From positions 682,001 through 746,000 of the forward strand of contig NZ_CP192600.1 of assembly GCF_050632395.1 (NCBI RefSeq): a DNA stretch of 64,000 nt. The letters run 5' to 3'. Shown one piece after another: positions 16,660 to 25,418 of this stretch. How positions within the stretch are numbered: the first letter of the stretch is position 1; each line of letters opens with the position of its first letter. This DNA comes from JAUYQR01 sp050632395 (GTDB lineage: Bacteria > Pseudomonadota > Alphaproteobacteria > Rhodobacterales > Rhodobacteraceae). A model generated the notes under the pieces. It made no database searches. It was not told the DNA's origin and saw nothing but the letters and a program-made list of their open reading frames with translations. The translations under genes and the position numbers were made by a program.

Positions 16660-18846
16660 ATGGCGCTGGCGGAAAGTTTCGACGAGGCGAACCGGTTGTC
16701 GGCCTGCCCGGCCTGTGCCGTGGTGCCAAGCGCCGAGCGGCTGGCGGCGATGGCTGCGCCCACCGAGGCGCGGATCATGCTGTCGTTGCCGATGGTGCAT
16801 TGCGCGACCTGCATCTCGACCGTCGAAACCGCGCTGGCGGGGGTTCCGGGCGTGCGGTCGGCGCGGGTGAACCTGACGCGCAAGCGGGTGAGCGTCGACG
16901 CCTCGCCTGACGTGACGGCAGCGGGGCTGATCGAGGTGCTGAAGGCCGAAGGGCAGGAGGCGCATGAGCTGGACCCCGGCCTGTTGAGCGCGACCGAGAC
17001 CGACAAGCAGGGGCGCGACCTGCTGATGCGGCTGGGGGTCGCATTCTTTTCGATGATGAACGTGATGCTTTTGTCGGTGGCGGTCTGGTCGGGGGCCGAG
17101 GCTGCGACGCGCGATATGTTCCACTGGATTTCGGCGGCTATTGCGCTGCCGACGGTGATCTTCGCGGGGCAGCCGTTCTTCAAATCGGCTTGGGCGTCGT
17201 TGCGCGCGGGGCGGCTGGGGATGGATGTGCCAATCTCGCTGGCGCTGATCCTGGCGTCGTCGATTTCGGTCTACGAGACGATGATGTCGGGGCATCACGC
17301 CTATTTCGACGCGGCGGTGATGCTGGCGTTCTTCCTGCTTCTGGGCCGGTATCTTGACCACCGGACGCGGGCGGTGGCGCGGTCTGCGGCAGAGGAGCTG
17401 GCGGCGCTGGAAGTGCCTCGGGCGTGGGTAATGGTGGATGGCGTGGAGGTCGAGCGCGCGATTTCGGCTGTGGTGGCGGGGGATACCGTCGTCGTGCGGC
17501 CGGGGGGGCGGATGCCGGTCGATGGCGTAGTGATCGGCGGCGCGTCCGAGGTGGACCGGAGCCTGTTGACCGGGGAAAGCCTGCCGGTGTTTGCCGGCGT
17601 CGGCACGGTTGTCAGCGCGGGCGAAGTGAACCTGACCGGGCCATTGACGCTACGGGTGACGGCGGCGGGCAAGGACAGTTCGCTGCACCGGATGGCCGAT
17701 CTGGTGGCGGTCGCCGAAGGGGCCAAGACGCGCTACACGAGTTTGGCGGACCGGGCGGCGAAACTGTATTCGCCCTTGGTGCATATCCTGTCGTTCAGCG
17801 CGTTCGGCTACTGGATGTGGGCGACGGGTGGGGATGTGCGCTATGCGATCAACATCTCGGCCGCAGTGCTGATCATCACTTGCCCTTGCGCACTGGGGCT
17901 TGCCGTGCCGGCGGTGGTGACGTCGGCCAGCGGGCGACTGTTCCGCAAGGGGCTGCTCATAAAGAACGGCACGGCGCTGGAGCGTTTGGCCGAGGTGGAC
18001 ACGGTGGTGTTCGACAAGACCGGCACGCTGACGATGGGCGCGCCCGAGGTGACGAACCTTGGCGCGTTGCCTGCGGACGTGGTGGCGGTGGCGGCGGGGC
18101 TGGCGGCGGGATCGTCGCATCCCTTGGCGCGGGCGTTGGCCGGCGTGGCGGGCGTGCCCGCGTCGGTCAGCGATGTGCGCGAGGTGCCGGGGTATGGGAT
18201 CGAGGGTGTCTGGCAGGGCCAGCGCGTGCGTCTGGGCCGGGCGGAATGGTGCGGGACCGAGCCGCTGGCGGTGACGGCGACGTATCTGAGCCTTGGCGGT
18301 GTGGTGCATTCCTTTACATTTACCGATGCGCTGCGGCCAGGGGCCGAGGCTGCGGTGGCAGCGCTGCGCGCGGACGGGCGGCGGATCATCCTTCTGTCGG
18401 GTGATGCGGTGGGCGCGGTGGCCGATCTGGCCGGGCGTTTGGGCATCAAGGAATGGTCGGCGGGCGTGCTGCCTGCGGAAAAAGCGGCGCGGGTGGCGGC
18501 ACTTTCGGCCGAGGGGCGCAAGGTTCTTATGGTCGGTGACGGCTTGAATGACACCGGCGCGCTGGCGGCGGCGCATGTGTCGATCAGCCCCGCGTCGGCA
18601 CTGGATGCGGCGCGGGTGGCGTCGGACATCGTACTTTTGGGGCAGGACATGGCGCCGATTGCCGATGCGGTCAGGATAAGCCGTCAGGCGGTGCGGCGGA
18701 TGGTGGAGAACTTCATCATCTCGGGTGGTTACAACGTGGTCGCGGTGCCTCTGGCCTTGATGGGGGCTGCAACACCCTTGGCGGCGGCGCTGGCAATGTC
18801 GCTGTCGTCGATCACCGTTTCGCTGAACGCGATGCGGTTGAAGTAA
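16660..18846 (+). CDS. ccoI: Copper-exporting P1B-type ATPase for oxidase assembly (CcoI/FixI)
   Basis: A 728-residue copper pump that moves Cu(I) to the periplasm for the CuB site. The heavy-metal-associated domain carries C48-A-T-C51. A further C-P-A-C pair (C16, C19) lies near the N terminus. The membrane metal site is C408-P-C410; the phosphorylation site is D452 in DKTGTLT; the hinge is GDGLNDTGALAAA. SSHP supplies the nucleotide-domain HP motif. All catalytic residues are present. The TAA shares its last base with the ccoS start codon. Confidence 0.95.
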   Translation: MALAESFDEANRLSACPACAVVPSAERLAAMAAPTEARIMLSLPMVHCATCISTVETALAGVPGVRSARVNLTRKRVSVDASPDVTAAGLIEVLKAEGQEAHELDPGLLSATETDKQGRDLLMRLGVAFFSMMNVMLLSVAVWSGAEAATRDMFHWISAAIALPTVIFAGQPFFKSAWASLRAGRLGMDVPISLALILASSISVYETMMSGHHAYFDAAVMLAFFLLLGRYLDHRTRAVARSAAEELAALEVPRAWVMVDGVEVERAISAVVAGDTVVVRPGGRMPVDGVVIGGASEVDRSLLTGESLPVFAGVGTVVSAGEVNLTGPLTLRVTAAGKDSSLHRMADLVAVAEGAKTRYTSLADRAAKLYSPLVHILSFSAFGYWMWATGGDVRYAINISAAVLIITCPCALGLAVPAVVTSASGRLFRKGLLIKNGTALERLAEVDTVVFDKTGTLTMGAPEVTNLGALPADVVAVAAGLAAGSSHPLARALAGVAGVPASVSDVREVPGYGIEGVWQGQRVRLGRAEWCGTEPLAVTATYLSLGGVVHSFTFTDALRPGAEAAVAALRADGRRIILLSGDAVGAVADLAGRLGIKEWSAGVLPAEKAARVAALSAEGRKVLMVGDGLNDTGALAAAHVSISPASALDAARVASDIVLLGQDMAPIADAVRISRQAVRRMVENFIISGGYNVVAVPLALMGAATPLAAALAMSLSSITVSLNAMRLK

Positions 18847-19004
18847 TGGAAATCCTGACCATCCTCATTCCGGTGTCGCTGCTGTTGGGCGGCGTCGGGC
18901 TGGCTGCATTCTTCTGGGCGATGAAGACCAAGCAGTTCGACGACCCGGACGGCGATGCGAACCGCATCCTGACGAAGGAATGGGACGACCGCCCAAAACC
19001 GTGA
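18846..19004 (+). CDS. ccoS: cbb3 oxidase maturation protein CcoS
   Basis: A 52-residue single-helix membrane protein, easily missed because of its size. It reads MEILTILIPVSLLLGG, then AAFFWAMKTKQFDD and a short hydrophilic tail ending DDRPKP. The helix followed by W-x(2)-K-x-x-Q-F/Y-D-D is the CcoS family pattern. CcoS is needed to insert cofactors into CcoN. It overlaps ccoI by one base and closes the ccoGHIS set; the next gene is convergent, 5 bp away. Confidence 0.92.
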   Translation: MEILTILIPVSLLLGGVGLAAFFWAMKTKQFDDPDGDANRILTKEWDDRPKP

Positions 19005-19009
19005 CGCCG

Positions 19010-19687
19010 TCAGGCGATGGTGACCGTCGCGTGGGGCAGGCCTTCGATTTCGACCGTGCAGATGTCACCTGACACCAGCGGGCCGACGCCTGCCGGGGTG
19101 CCGGTGAAGATCAGGTCGCCGGGGGCCAGCGAAACCAGCTTTGACAATGCGGCGATGATCGCGGGCACCGACCAGACCATATCCGAAAGGCGTGCCGACT
19201 GGCGCTGCGTGCCGTTGACGATGCAGCGGATCGCTGCGTCGCCGATCGGGCCGGGACGGATGCTGCCGACGATGGCGGATTTGTCGAACGCCTTTGACAT
19301 GTCCCACGGACGGCGGGTTGCCTTGGCCTCGGCCTGAAGGTCGCGGCGGGTTAGGTCGTTGCCGGTGGCGTGGCCCCAGACCAGCGCCTCGGCATCGGCT
19401 TCGGTCAGCATCGCGCCGCTGCGGCCGATGGCGACGACCAGTTCAGCCTCGTGGTGCAAGTTCGAGGTCGCGGGCGGATAGGGGATGCGGCTGCCCGATT
19501 CCACCACCGCATCAGCGGGTTTGGTGAAGAAGAACGGCGGTTCGGCCTCGGGGTCGCCGCCCATCTCGCGGCTGTGTTCGGCATAGTTGCGTCCGACGCA
19601 GAACACGCGGCGGATCGGAAAGCGTTCTGCCCGCCCGGTGACGGGAAGCGTGACGGTCGGCAGGGCCGGAAAAACAAGCGCGACCAT
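19010..19687 (-). CDS. Fumarylacetoacetate hydrolase (FAH)-family protein
   Basis: A 225-residue cytoplasmic FAH-domain protein. It has FCVGRNYAEHSREMG near the N terminus, PFFFTKPADAV, and the metal-binding acidic pattern around HHEAELVVAIG. Members cleave C-C bonds or decarboxylate beta-diketo acids; this short form is closest to fumarylpyruvate or acylpyruvate hydrolases, but the substrate cannot be set from sequence. The chosen start (19687) overlaps the stop of the upstream dacC-like gene by one base (TGATG), so the two are probably co-translated despite unrelated functions. Confidence 0.82.
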   Translation of the reverse strand: MVALVFPALPTVTLPVTGRAERFPIRRVFCVGRNYAEHSREMGGDPEAEPPFFFTKPADAVVESGSRIPYPPATSNLHHEAELVVAIGRSGAMLTEADAEALVWGHATGNDLTRRDLQAEAKATRRPWDMSKAFDKSAIVGSIRPGPIGDAAIRCIVNGTQRQSARLSDMVWSVPAIIAALSKLVSLAPGDLIFTGTPAGVGPLVSGDICTVEIEGLPHATVTIA

Positions 19688-21657
19688 CAGCCTTCTCCCA
19701 ATGTTTCGCATGGAATGGCGCGGGCTTTCAGGCGGCGGCAGGCAAGGTTCGCCTGTTCTTCGGTGAGGCCCATGAAGTTGGCGTGCCAAGCGCCGTCTTT
19801 CTGACTGATCTTGCGCAACCCTTCGTTCAGGGTGGCGCTTTCGGCGAGGGCGGTTTTCAGAAGGGCACGCTCGGCTTCGTAGCGCGAGGTGAAATCACCC
19901 ACGTTGACGCCGAAATGACGCCCGCCGGAGGTGGATTTGACGACCACAACTTCCTGTTCGGCTGCCGCCACCTCGACCTCGGCCGGTTCGGCGCTGTCGA
20001 AGATCGGGGCCTTGCGCGTGCTGATCGTCGCGACGGCAAGGGCGGCCACGGGGGCTGCGTCAAGCGGGGCTGCATTGGCGGCGGCAACGGTTTCGACGTC
20101 GGTGACTTCGGGCAAACCATCCTGAATAAGCTGCGGCATTTCGGACTGCACGTCGGCGGCGGCGATGATGCCTTCTTCGGTCAACAGGGTGCCGGGGTCG
20201 GTCACGACAAGTTCCGGTTCGGCCTCGGCGACTACAGTCTCTTCGGCCACGGCCTCGGTCGCATCGGCAACGAGGGCGTCGGCGGGACGTTCGGGGCGGG
20301 CCTTGGGCTTGAAGGCGGCCAGCGCCTCGTCAACAGGCGCTGCGGCTTCGGGAGCGGCGGCTTCGGCCAGCAGGAGGGCGTCGGGGTTTTCCTCGGAATC
20401 GGCCAGTTGGGCGGCCTGCGCGTCAAGCGTGCCGGGGTCTGCCGTGGCGGCAAGCGCCAGTGCCACGGCGGCATCGGTCGCCTCGTCCGAGACGGCGGCG
20501 GTTTCAACCGGAACGTCGGCCGGAACCTCTGCGATGGCTTCGGGGGCCGCCGCGATGGCTTCGGCCTGGAAATCCAGCGTGCCTTCGGGGGCGGGTTCGG
20601 CGGTGGCTTCGACCAGCGCACCTTCGATGCTTTCGGCCATTGCGACGGCGACGGCCTCTGGCACGGCCTGAACATCAGGACGCGCCTTGGGCCGGGGCGA
20701 CACGCGCACCTCGCCCGATACGCGAACGGTCTTGGCGGCGCCGCCTTCGACATCGGGCACGTCGATTTGCGGTTCGGCGCTGGCGATCAACTGGTCGGCG
20801 GGGGCTTCGGGTGCCACGGGCGGCTGTTCGGTGACGCGGTTCTTGGCGGTCTTGAAGCCGAGATCCATCAGTTCGGCCATCTTGGCGTTGCGCTGCGCGG
20901 TCGAGGTGCCGCCGAACACGGTGGCGATGATGCGCTTGCCGCCGCGCTGCGCGGAGGCGGTCAGGTTGAAACCTGCGGGATTGGTGTAGCCGGTCTTGAT
21001 GCCATCCGCGCCTTCGTAGCTGTCAAGAAAGCGCGAGTTGGTGTTGCGAACTGTGGCGATGCCGGCGTCGGCGGTGCGGCGCGAGAAGATGTTGTAATAC
21101 TGGGGGAAATCGTAAAACAGGTGCCGGCCCAGCGTGTTCATGTCACGCGCCGAGGACAGGTGGCCCTTGGCGGTCAGACCATTGGCGTTCTTGAAGGTGG
21201 TGTTCGTCATGCCAAGCTGCTTGGCGGTGCGGGTCATCCGTTTGGCGAAGGCTTCGGCATTTCCGCCGATGTGGTCGCCGATGGCCGAGGCGGCGTCGTT
21301 GGCCGATTTCACGGCGGCGGCGCGGATCAGATAGCGCAGCGCGATCTTCTGGCCCGGCTTCAGGCCAAGCCGGGACGGTGGCTGCGAGGCGGCGTATTTG
21401 GTGACGGTGACCTTGGTGTCAAGCGAGAGGCGGCCCGCTTCGATTTCCTGAAACGCGATGTAAAGCGTCATCATCTTGGTCAGCGAGGCCGGGTGCAGCC
21501 GCGCGTCGGCGTTCTTTTCGTAAAGCACCTCGCCGGAGCGGGCGTCGATCACGATGGCCGCGAAGGGCGCGGCTTGAGCGGATGATGCGAAAACGACGGC
21601 AAAAGCCGCGATTGCAACGAGATAAATGCGGAATATCCGCCCGAATAGCGATGCCAC
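19687..21657 (-). CDS. D-alanyl-D-alanine carboxypeptidase with long acidic linker and SPOR domain
   Basis: A 656-residue penicillin-binding protein of peptidase family S11, which trims peptidoglycan stem peptides in the periplasm. Signal peptide residues 1-29 end in ASSAQA. Active-site motifs are S58-L-T-K61, S118-A-N120 and K221-T-G223. A roughly 300-residue Ala/Glu/Pro-rich, low-complexity linker follows, with two KARP motifs. The last ~75 residues (HFGVNVGDF...ACRRLKARAIPCE) look like a SPOR domain, which binds denuded glycans at division sites. The start is GTG at 21657, behind AGGGA; the upstream extension is unlikely. Usual S11 enzymes are about 400 residues, so the linker is the odd part. 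Confidence 0.88.
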   Translation of the reverse strand: MASLFGRIFRIYLVAIAAFAVVFASSAQAAPFAAIVIDARSGEVLYEKNADARLHPASLTKMMTLYIAFQEIEAGRLSLDTKVTVTKYAASQPPSRLGLKPGQKIALRYLIRAAAVKSANDAASAIGDHIGGNAEAFAKRMTRTAKQLGMTNTTFKNANGLTAKGHLSSARDMNTLGRHLFYDFPQYYNIFSRRTADAGIATVRNTNSRFLDSYEGADGIKTGYTNPAGFNLTASAQRGGKRIIATVFGGTSTAQRNAKMAELMDLGFKTAKNRVTEQPPVAPEAPADQLIASAEPQIDVPDVEGGAAKTVRVSGEVRVSPRPKARPDVQAVPEAVAVAMAESIEGALVEATAEPAPEGTLDFQAEAIAAAPEAIAEVPADVPVETAAVSDEATDAAVALALAATADPGTLDAQAAQLADSEENPDALLLAEAAAPEAAAPVDEALAAFKPKARPERPADALVADATEAVAEETVVAEAEPELVVTDPGTLLTEEGIIAAADVQSEMPQLIQDGLPEVTDVETVAAANAAPLDAAPVAALAVATISTRKAPIFDSAEPAEVEVAAAEQEVVVVKSTSGGRHFGVNVGDFTSRYEAERALLKTALAESATLNEGLRKISQKDGAWHANFMGLTEEQANLACRRLKARAIPCETLGEG

Positions 21658-21863
21658 GTCGCTGTCCCTTTGCCTGTCCGACCCGAATTTCCGGTGTCGA
21701 TTTTTCTGCCTCGACGGGAGGCTAGCACAGCCGCCCGGTTCCGAAAACCCACATTTTACAATGACTTTGCCGGAGTAGCTCATTCAGTTGCAGGGATGCA
21801 GCAGTCTTCAAGCGAGGTCTATATATAGGGCGCAGAGACGCTGGATGGGCTAGCTATAGACAG

Positions 21864-22556
21864 TCAAGCGAGGCGAGCCACGAGCGTTGGAAGCGCGGAA
21901 AGGTCGGTCAGTTCGTGAAAGCGGTGATGGTCGACGGGCAGGTCGGCGGTTTCCAGCGCCCAGGTCAGGCCGTGCGGGATGTAGACGCCCCAGCTTCCGG
22001 CCTCCAGTGCGGGAATGACGTCGGATTTCAAGGAATTGCCGACCATCATTGCCTGATCTGCTCCGGTGCCGTGCCGGCGGAAGATCGATGAATAGCTGGC
22101 TGCGGTCTTGTGCGACACGATCTCGACCGCGTCGAAAAGGTCGCCGAGGCCGGATTGCGCCAGCTTGCGTTCCTGATCCAGAAGGTCGCCCTTGGTAATG
22201 AGGACAATGCGGTACTCCTGTGCCAGCGCCGTGACGGTGGCGCGGACGTGCGGGAGAAGCTCGATCGGGTGCTCCAGCATGTCGCGCCCGGCGGCGACCA
22301 GTTCGGCGATCACCGAGGCGGGAACGCGGGCGTCGGTCACCTCGATCGCGGTTTCGATCATCGACAGGGTAAAGCCTTTCACGCCGAAACCGTAGTGGCC
22401 GATATTGCGGCGTTCAGCGGCAAGCAGGCGGTCGTGCAGATGAGCGGCATCGGCGTAGTCGGCAAGCAAGGTGGCAAAACGGTCCTGCGTCAGCCGGAAG
22501 AACGTCTCGTTCTGCCAGAGCGTGTCGTCCGCATCAAAGGCGATCGTGCTGAGCAT
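21864..22556 (-). CDS. HAD-superfamily hydrolase (phosphatase-like)
   Basis: A 230-residue HAD hydrolase. Motif I is FDADDTLW (D8 and D10), motif II lies in VLITKGD, and motif III/IV in MVGNSLKSDVIPALEAG. A helical cap is inserted after motif I. The family includes phosphoglycolate, nucleotide and sugar-phosphate phosphatases; the substrate is not readable. The start at 22556 has a GGGGGG sequence upstream. The 148 bp to clpS hold divergent promoters. Confidence 0.82.
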   Translation of the reverse strand: MLSTIAFDADDTLWQNETFFRLTQDRFATLLADYADAAHLHDRLLAAERRNIGHYGFGVKGFTLSMIETAIEVTDARVPASVIAELVAAGRDMLEHPIELLPHVRATVTALAQEYRIVLITKGDLLDQERKLAQSGLGDLFDAVEIVSHKTAASYSSIFRRHGTGADQAMMVGNSLKSDVIPALEAGSWGVYIPHGLTWALETADLPVDHHRFHELTDLSALPTLVARLA

Positions 22557-22625
22557 GATGGTGCCCCCCTGACGCTTGTTGCCTTGGATCGGGCGGGGGG
22601 TGCAAGGCCCGTGAGGCCTGCCCCC

Positions 22626-22653
22626 TTTCCGACGGAGCAAAATCGGCTATATT
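22626..22653 (+). promoter_or_regulatory. Putative promoter of clpS
   Basis: TTTCCG (22626-22631) and TATATT (22648-22653) are 16 bp apart and 51 bp before the clpS start. The -10 hexamer matches 5 of 6 bases. Confidence 0.4.
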
Positions 22654-22704
22654 GACGTAGTAAGCGCTTGATCCCCGAATCCACCCTGACGGAGCCACTG
22701 ACCC

Positions 22705-23046
22705 GTGTCGCAACGCCCATTGATGATGTCCGACAAGACGGATGGTCCGGGGCAGGACACGTCTTTGCTGACCAAGCCGAAATCCAAGACCGAGCGGCCG
22801 CCGCTCTACAAGGTGATGTTGCTGAACGATGACTATACGCCGATGGAGTTTGTCGTGCATGTGCTGGAGCGGTTCTTCGGGCTGAACCATGCGCAGGCGT
22901 TCGACATCATGCTGACGGTTCACAAGAAGGGGCTGGCGGTGGTGGGGGTGTTTTCCTTCGAGGTGGCGGAGACGAAGGTGGCGCAGGTGATGGATTTCGC
23001 ACGCCGCCATCAGCATCCGCTGCAATGCACGATGGAAAAGGAATGA
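22705..23046 (+). CDS. clpS: ATP-dependent Clp protease adaptor ClpS
   Basis: A 113-residue adaptor that delivers N-degron substrates to ClpAP. The core PPLYKVMLLNDDYTPMEFVV contains the N-D-D-Y-T-x-M-E-F motif that lines the N-degron pocket. The later H-K-K-G and the C-terminal HPLQCTMEKE match the family. The start is GTG at 22705; an ATG pair at 22723 would shorten only the disordered N terminus. clpA is not next to it in this window. Confidence 0.92.
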   Translation: MSQRPLMMSDKTDGPGQDTSLLTKPKSKTERPPLYKVMLLNDDYTPMEFVVHVLERFFGLNHAQAFDIMLTVHKKGLAVVGVFSFEVAETKVAQVMDFARRHQHPLQCTMEKE

Positions 23047-23094
23047 CCCGCGGTAGCGCCCGAGCGGGAGTGTAGGGCGCCCCGGCGCCTGCCC

Positions 23095-24078
23095 ATGCGG
23101 TCAGCTCGACTTTCCCTTGCGCTGGAAACTGGTGCCTTTGCGGTGCCGGACGATGGTCTGATCGCGGTTTATCGGCCGCGCATCGGCGATGACCTGTCCG
23201 ATCTGCCGCAGGATCGGGTGGTGGTGCTGACCGGCTTCAAGCCCGACCATGACCATTTCGCACAGCGGTTCCGGGTGGAACCCGCGCCGCCCTATGCGGC
23301 AGCTGTGGTATGCCTGCCGCGCGCCAAGGCAGAGGCGCGGGCGCTGATCGCGCAGGCGGCGTCGGAGGTCAGACCCGGCGGGTTGATCGCGGTTGACGGG
23401 CAAAAGACCGATGGCGTCGACGCGGTCCTGAAGGATCTGCGTGGGCGGGTCGCGGTGTCGGAAAGCCTGTCGAAGGCGCATGGCAAGCTGGCGACATTCC
23501 GCGCCGGGCCGGGGCTGGAAGAGTGGGCGGCGCGGCCAACTGTGATCGAAGGCGGATTCCAGACGCTGCCGGGGGTGTTTTCGGCGGATGGGCCTGACCG
23601 CGGGTCGGTGTTGTTGGCGGCGGCATTGCCGGCGAAGCTTGGCCCCAAGGTGGCTGATCTGGGGGCGGGCTGGGGGTTTCTTGGCCGCGCGATCCTGGCG
23701 CGTGAAGGCGTGAAGCGGCTGGAGGTGGTGGAGGCCGAGGCGGCGGCGCTGGACTGCGCGCGGGTGAACCTGCCCGACGAAAGGGCGCGGTTCCACTGGG
23801 CCGATGCGACGGTGTTCCGGCCGGAGAATCTGGTGGAAACAGTGGTGATGAACCCGCCTTTCCACACATCGCGCACGGCGGATCTGGCGCTGGGCGTGTC
23901 GTTCATCCGTGCCGCGCGGCGGATGCTGGCGCCGGACGGGGTGCTGTGGATGGTTGCGAACCGCCACCTGCCCTATGATGCGGTGCTGACCGAATTGTTC
24001 CTGACGGTGGAGGACGCGGGCGGCGACGGCGCGTTTCGCGTGATCCGGGCGGCCAAGCCCAGACGGACAAAACACTGA
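23095..24078 (+). CDS. Class I SAM-dependent methyltransferase, RsmC/RlmG-like
   Basis: A 327-residue methyltransferase. The SAM-binding motif is VADLGAGWGFLGRAIL, and the catalytic MNPPFH motif is the N-P-P-F/Y signature of N2-guanine rRNA and other N-methyltransferases. The N-terminal half (residues 1-150) is a degenerate copy of the fold, as in RsmC and RlmG, which modify G in 16S or 23S rRNA. The exact target base is not certain. It follows clpS by 48 bp and may share its transcript. Confidence 0.75.
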   Translation: MRSARLSLALETGAFAVPDDGLIAVYRPRIGDDLSDLPQDRVVVLTGFKPDHDHFAQRFRVEPAPPYAAAVVCLPRAKAEARALIAQAASEVRPGGLIAVDGQKTDGVDAVLKDLRGRVAVSESLSKAHGKLATFRAGPGLEEWAARPTVIEGGFQTLPGVFSADGPDRGSVLLAAALPAKLGPKVADLGAGWGFLGRAILAREGVKRLEVVEAEAAALDCARVNLPDERARFHWADATVFRPENLVETVVMNPPFHTSRTADLALGVSFIRAARRMLAPDGVLWMVANRHLPYDAVLTELFLTVEDAGGDGAFRVIRAAKPRRTKH

Positions 24079-24108
24079 CCTTGAGCTGACCTAGATCGGA
24101 GCGACCTG

Positions 24109-24921
24109 ATGTCTTTTTCCATCTCTGGCAAGACTGCCATCGTGACCGGGGCCGCGAACGGCCTTGGTCTGGCCATCGCTCGGCATCTGGTCGACAAGGG
24201 CGCCAACGTGATGTTCGCCGATATCGACGAGGCGCGGCTGGAGGACGAGTTGGGCGAAGAGGCGCGGTCCGAAGGTCCGGTGCGGATGTTCGCGGGTGAT
24301 CTGACGGAAAAGCTGACCATCGCGAACCTGCTGTCGGCCACGGTCGATGCGTTCGACCGGGTGGATATTCTGGTCAATGCCAGCCGCAAGATGGTGGTGT
24401 CGGAGCTTTTGAATCCAGAAAGCGACGGGGTGGAGGATCTGCTGGAGCAGAACCTGCTGACGGCGTTGAGGCTGTCGCAGATGACGGCGAAGCGGATGAT
24501 CCAGCATGGTGCGCGGGCCGAGGTCGAGGCGGGCACGATGTTGGGGTCGATCATCAACATCTCGTCGATTGCGGCACAGCATACCCGGCCGGAACTGCTG
24601 GGCTATTCCATCGCCTCGGCGGCGATTGACCAGATGACGCGGTCGATGGCCGTGGCGCTTGCGCCCAAGGGGATCAGGGTCAATGCGATCGCCTTCGGCA
24701 GCGTGATGAGCGCCAGCCTGCAGACCAGCCTGAAGGAACATCCCGATTACCGCGATTCGATTGCCGGCGGCACGCCGCTTGGCCGGATTGCAGCACCTGC
24801 GGAACTGGCGGAGGTGGTGCAGTTTCTTGCGTCCGACGCGGCGGGGTTCCTGACGGGACAGGTGATTACGGTCGATGGCGGGCGCAGCCTGATCGACGCG
24901 GTCTCGGCACCGGCGCACTGA
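24109..24921 (+). CDS. Short-chain dehydrogenase/reductase-like protein lacking the catalytic lysine
   Basis: A 270-residue classical SDR fold. The cofactor motif TGAANGLG (13-20) is intact, as are the Ser pair in NISSIAA (S152/S153) and Tyr166. The Y-x3-K lysine is replaced: the sequence is Y166-S-I-A-S170, with a TCG codon at the Lys position. The usual N-N-A-G motif is also altered, to V-N-A-S (about 89-92). The C-terminal FLTGQVITVDGG is normal. It therefore looks like a family member with reduced or changed activity, possibly binding a cofactor without standard catalysis. Substrate unknown. Confidence 0.82.
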   Translation: MSFSISGKTAIVTGAANGLGLAIARHLVDKGANVMFADIDEARLEDELGEEARSEGPVRMFAGDLTEKLTIANLLSATVDAFDRVDILVNASRKMVVSELLNPESDGVEDLLEQNLLTALRLSQMTAKRMIQHGARAEVEAGTMLGSIINISSIAAQHTRPELLGYSIASAAIDQMTRSMAVALAPKGIRVNAIAFGSVMSASLQTSLKEHPDYRDSIAGGTPLGRIAAPAELAEVVQFLASDAAGFLTGQVITVDGGRSLIDAVSAPAH

Positions 24922-25314
24922 TCACTCGGGGTATTGCGCCTGGCATTGGGCGATAACCGGCTGGGCTGCGCGGGCCAGTTGGACACGCTTGGCCTCGAGA
25001 CTTTTCAGTTTCTTTGCCTCGGCTGCGAGGTCGATGGCCTTGGGGCGAGTTTCGAATTCGGGGCGGTCGTCGAGGCACATCCGGGGCTGCACGGCGTAGT
25101 GGCCGTCGACGATGTCGTAGCGGTCGCAGAACACCCAGACGTCGCGATAGACGAGCACCTCTTCATAGGCGAAGCCACGGTCGAGGTTGCCTTTGCTCTC
25201 GGCAATCAGGCGGTCGACGTTTCGCAGGTCGCGCGTGTTGCGATTGATACACTGTTCCTGCGGCGTCCCGCAGGCGGAGAGAACGAGAAGAGCGGGAACG
25301 ATCAGGCGTTTCAT
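24922..25314 (-). CDS. Small lipoprotein of unknown function
   Basis: A 130-residue protein with a lipoprotein signal: MKRLIVPALLVLSACG, lipobox LSAC, so the mature protein starts at Cys15 and is lipid-anchored. The mature part is charged and helical, with five further cysteines (in QEQCINRN, VFCDRYD, RMCLDD and near the end AQCQAQ), so disulphides are possible. I do not recognise the family. The start at 25314 is chosen because it begins the signal peptide. It is convergent with the SDR gene with no gap, and divergent from hemF. Confidence 0.72.
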   Translation of the reverse strand: MKRLIVPALLVLSACGTPQEQCINRNTRDLRNVDRLIAESKGNLDRGFAYEEVLVYRDVWVFCDRYDIVDGHYAVQPRMCLDDRPEFETRPKAIDLAAEAKKLKSLEAKRVQLARAAQPVIAQCQAQYPE

Positions 25315-25418
25315 CGGCAAACTCGCTTTCTGATGGGTTGCGCGGGCCAAATGTCCTGTTGGAAACGGTCGCGCCACGGTGTTAGGCATGGCGCTGTCAG
25401 CTTTGGGAGACTTTGACG

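Noticed and set aside
21769..21805. GCCGGAGTAGCTCA looks like the 5' end of a tRNA
   Set aside because: No matching D-arm closure, anticodon arm, T-loop or 3' acceptor strand follows; a chance likeness of about 14 bases.
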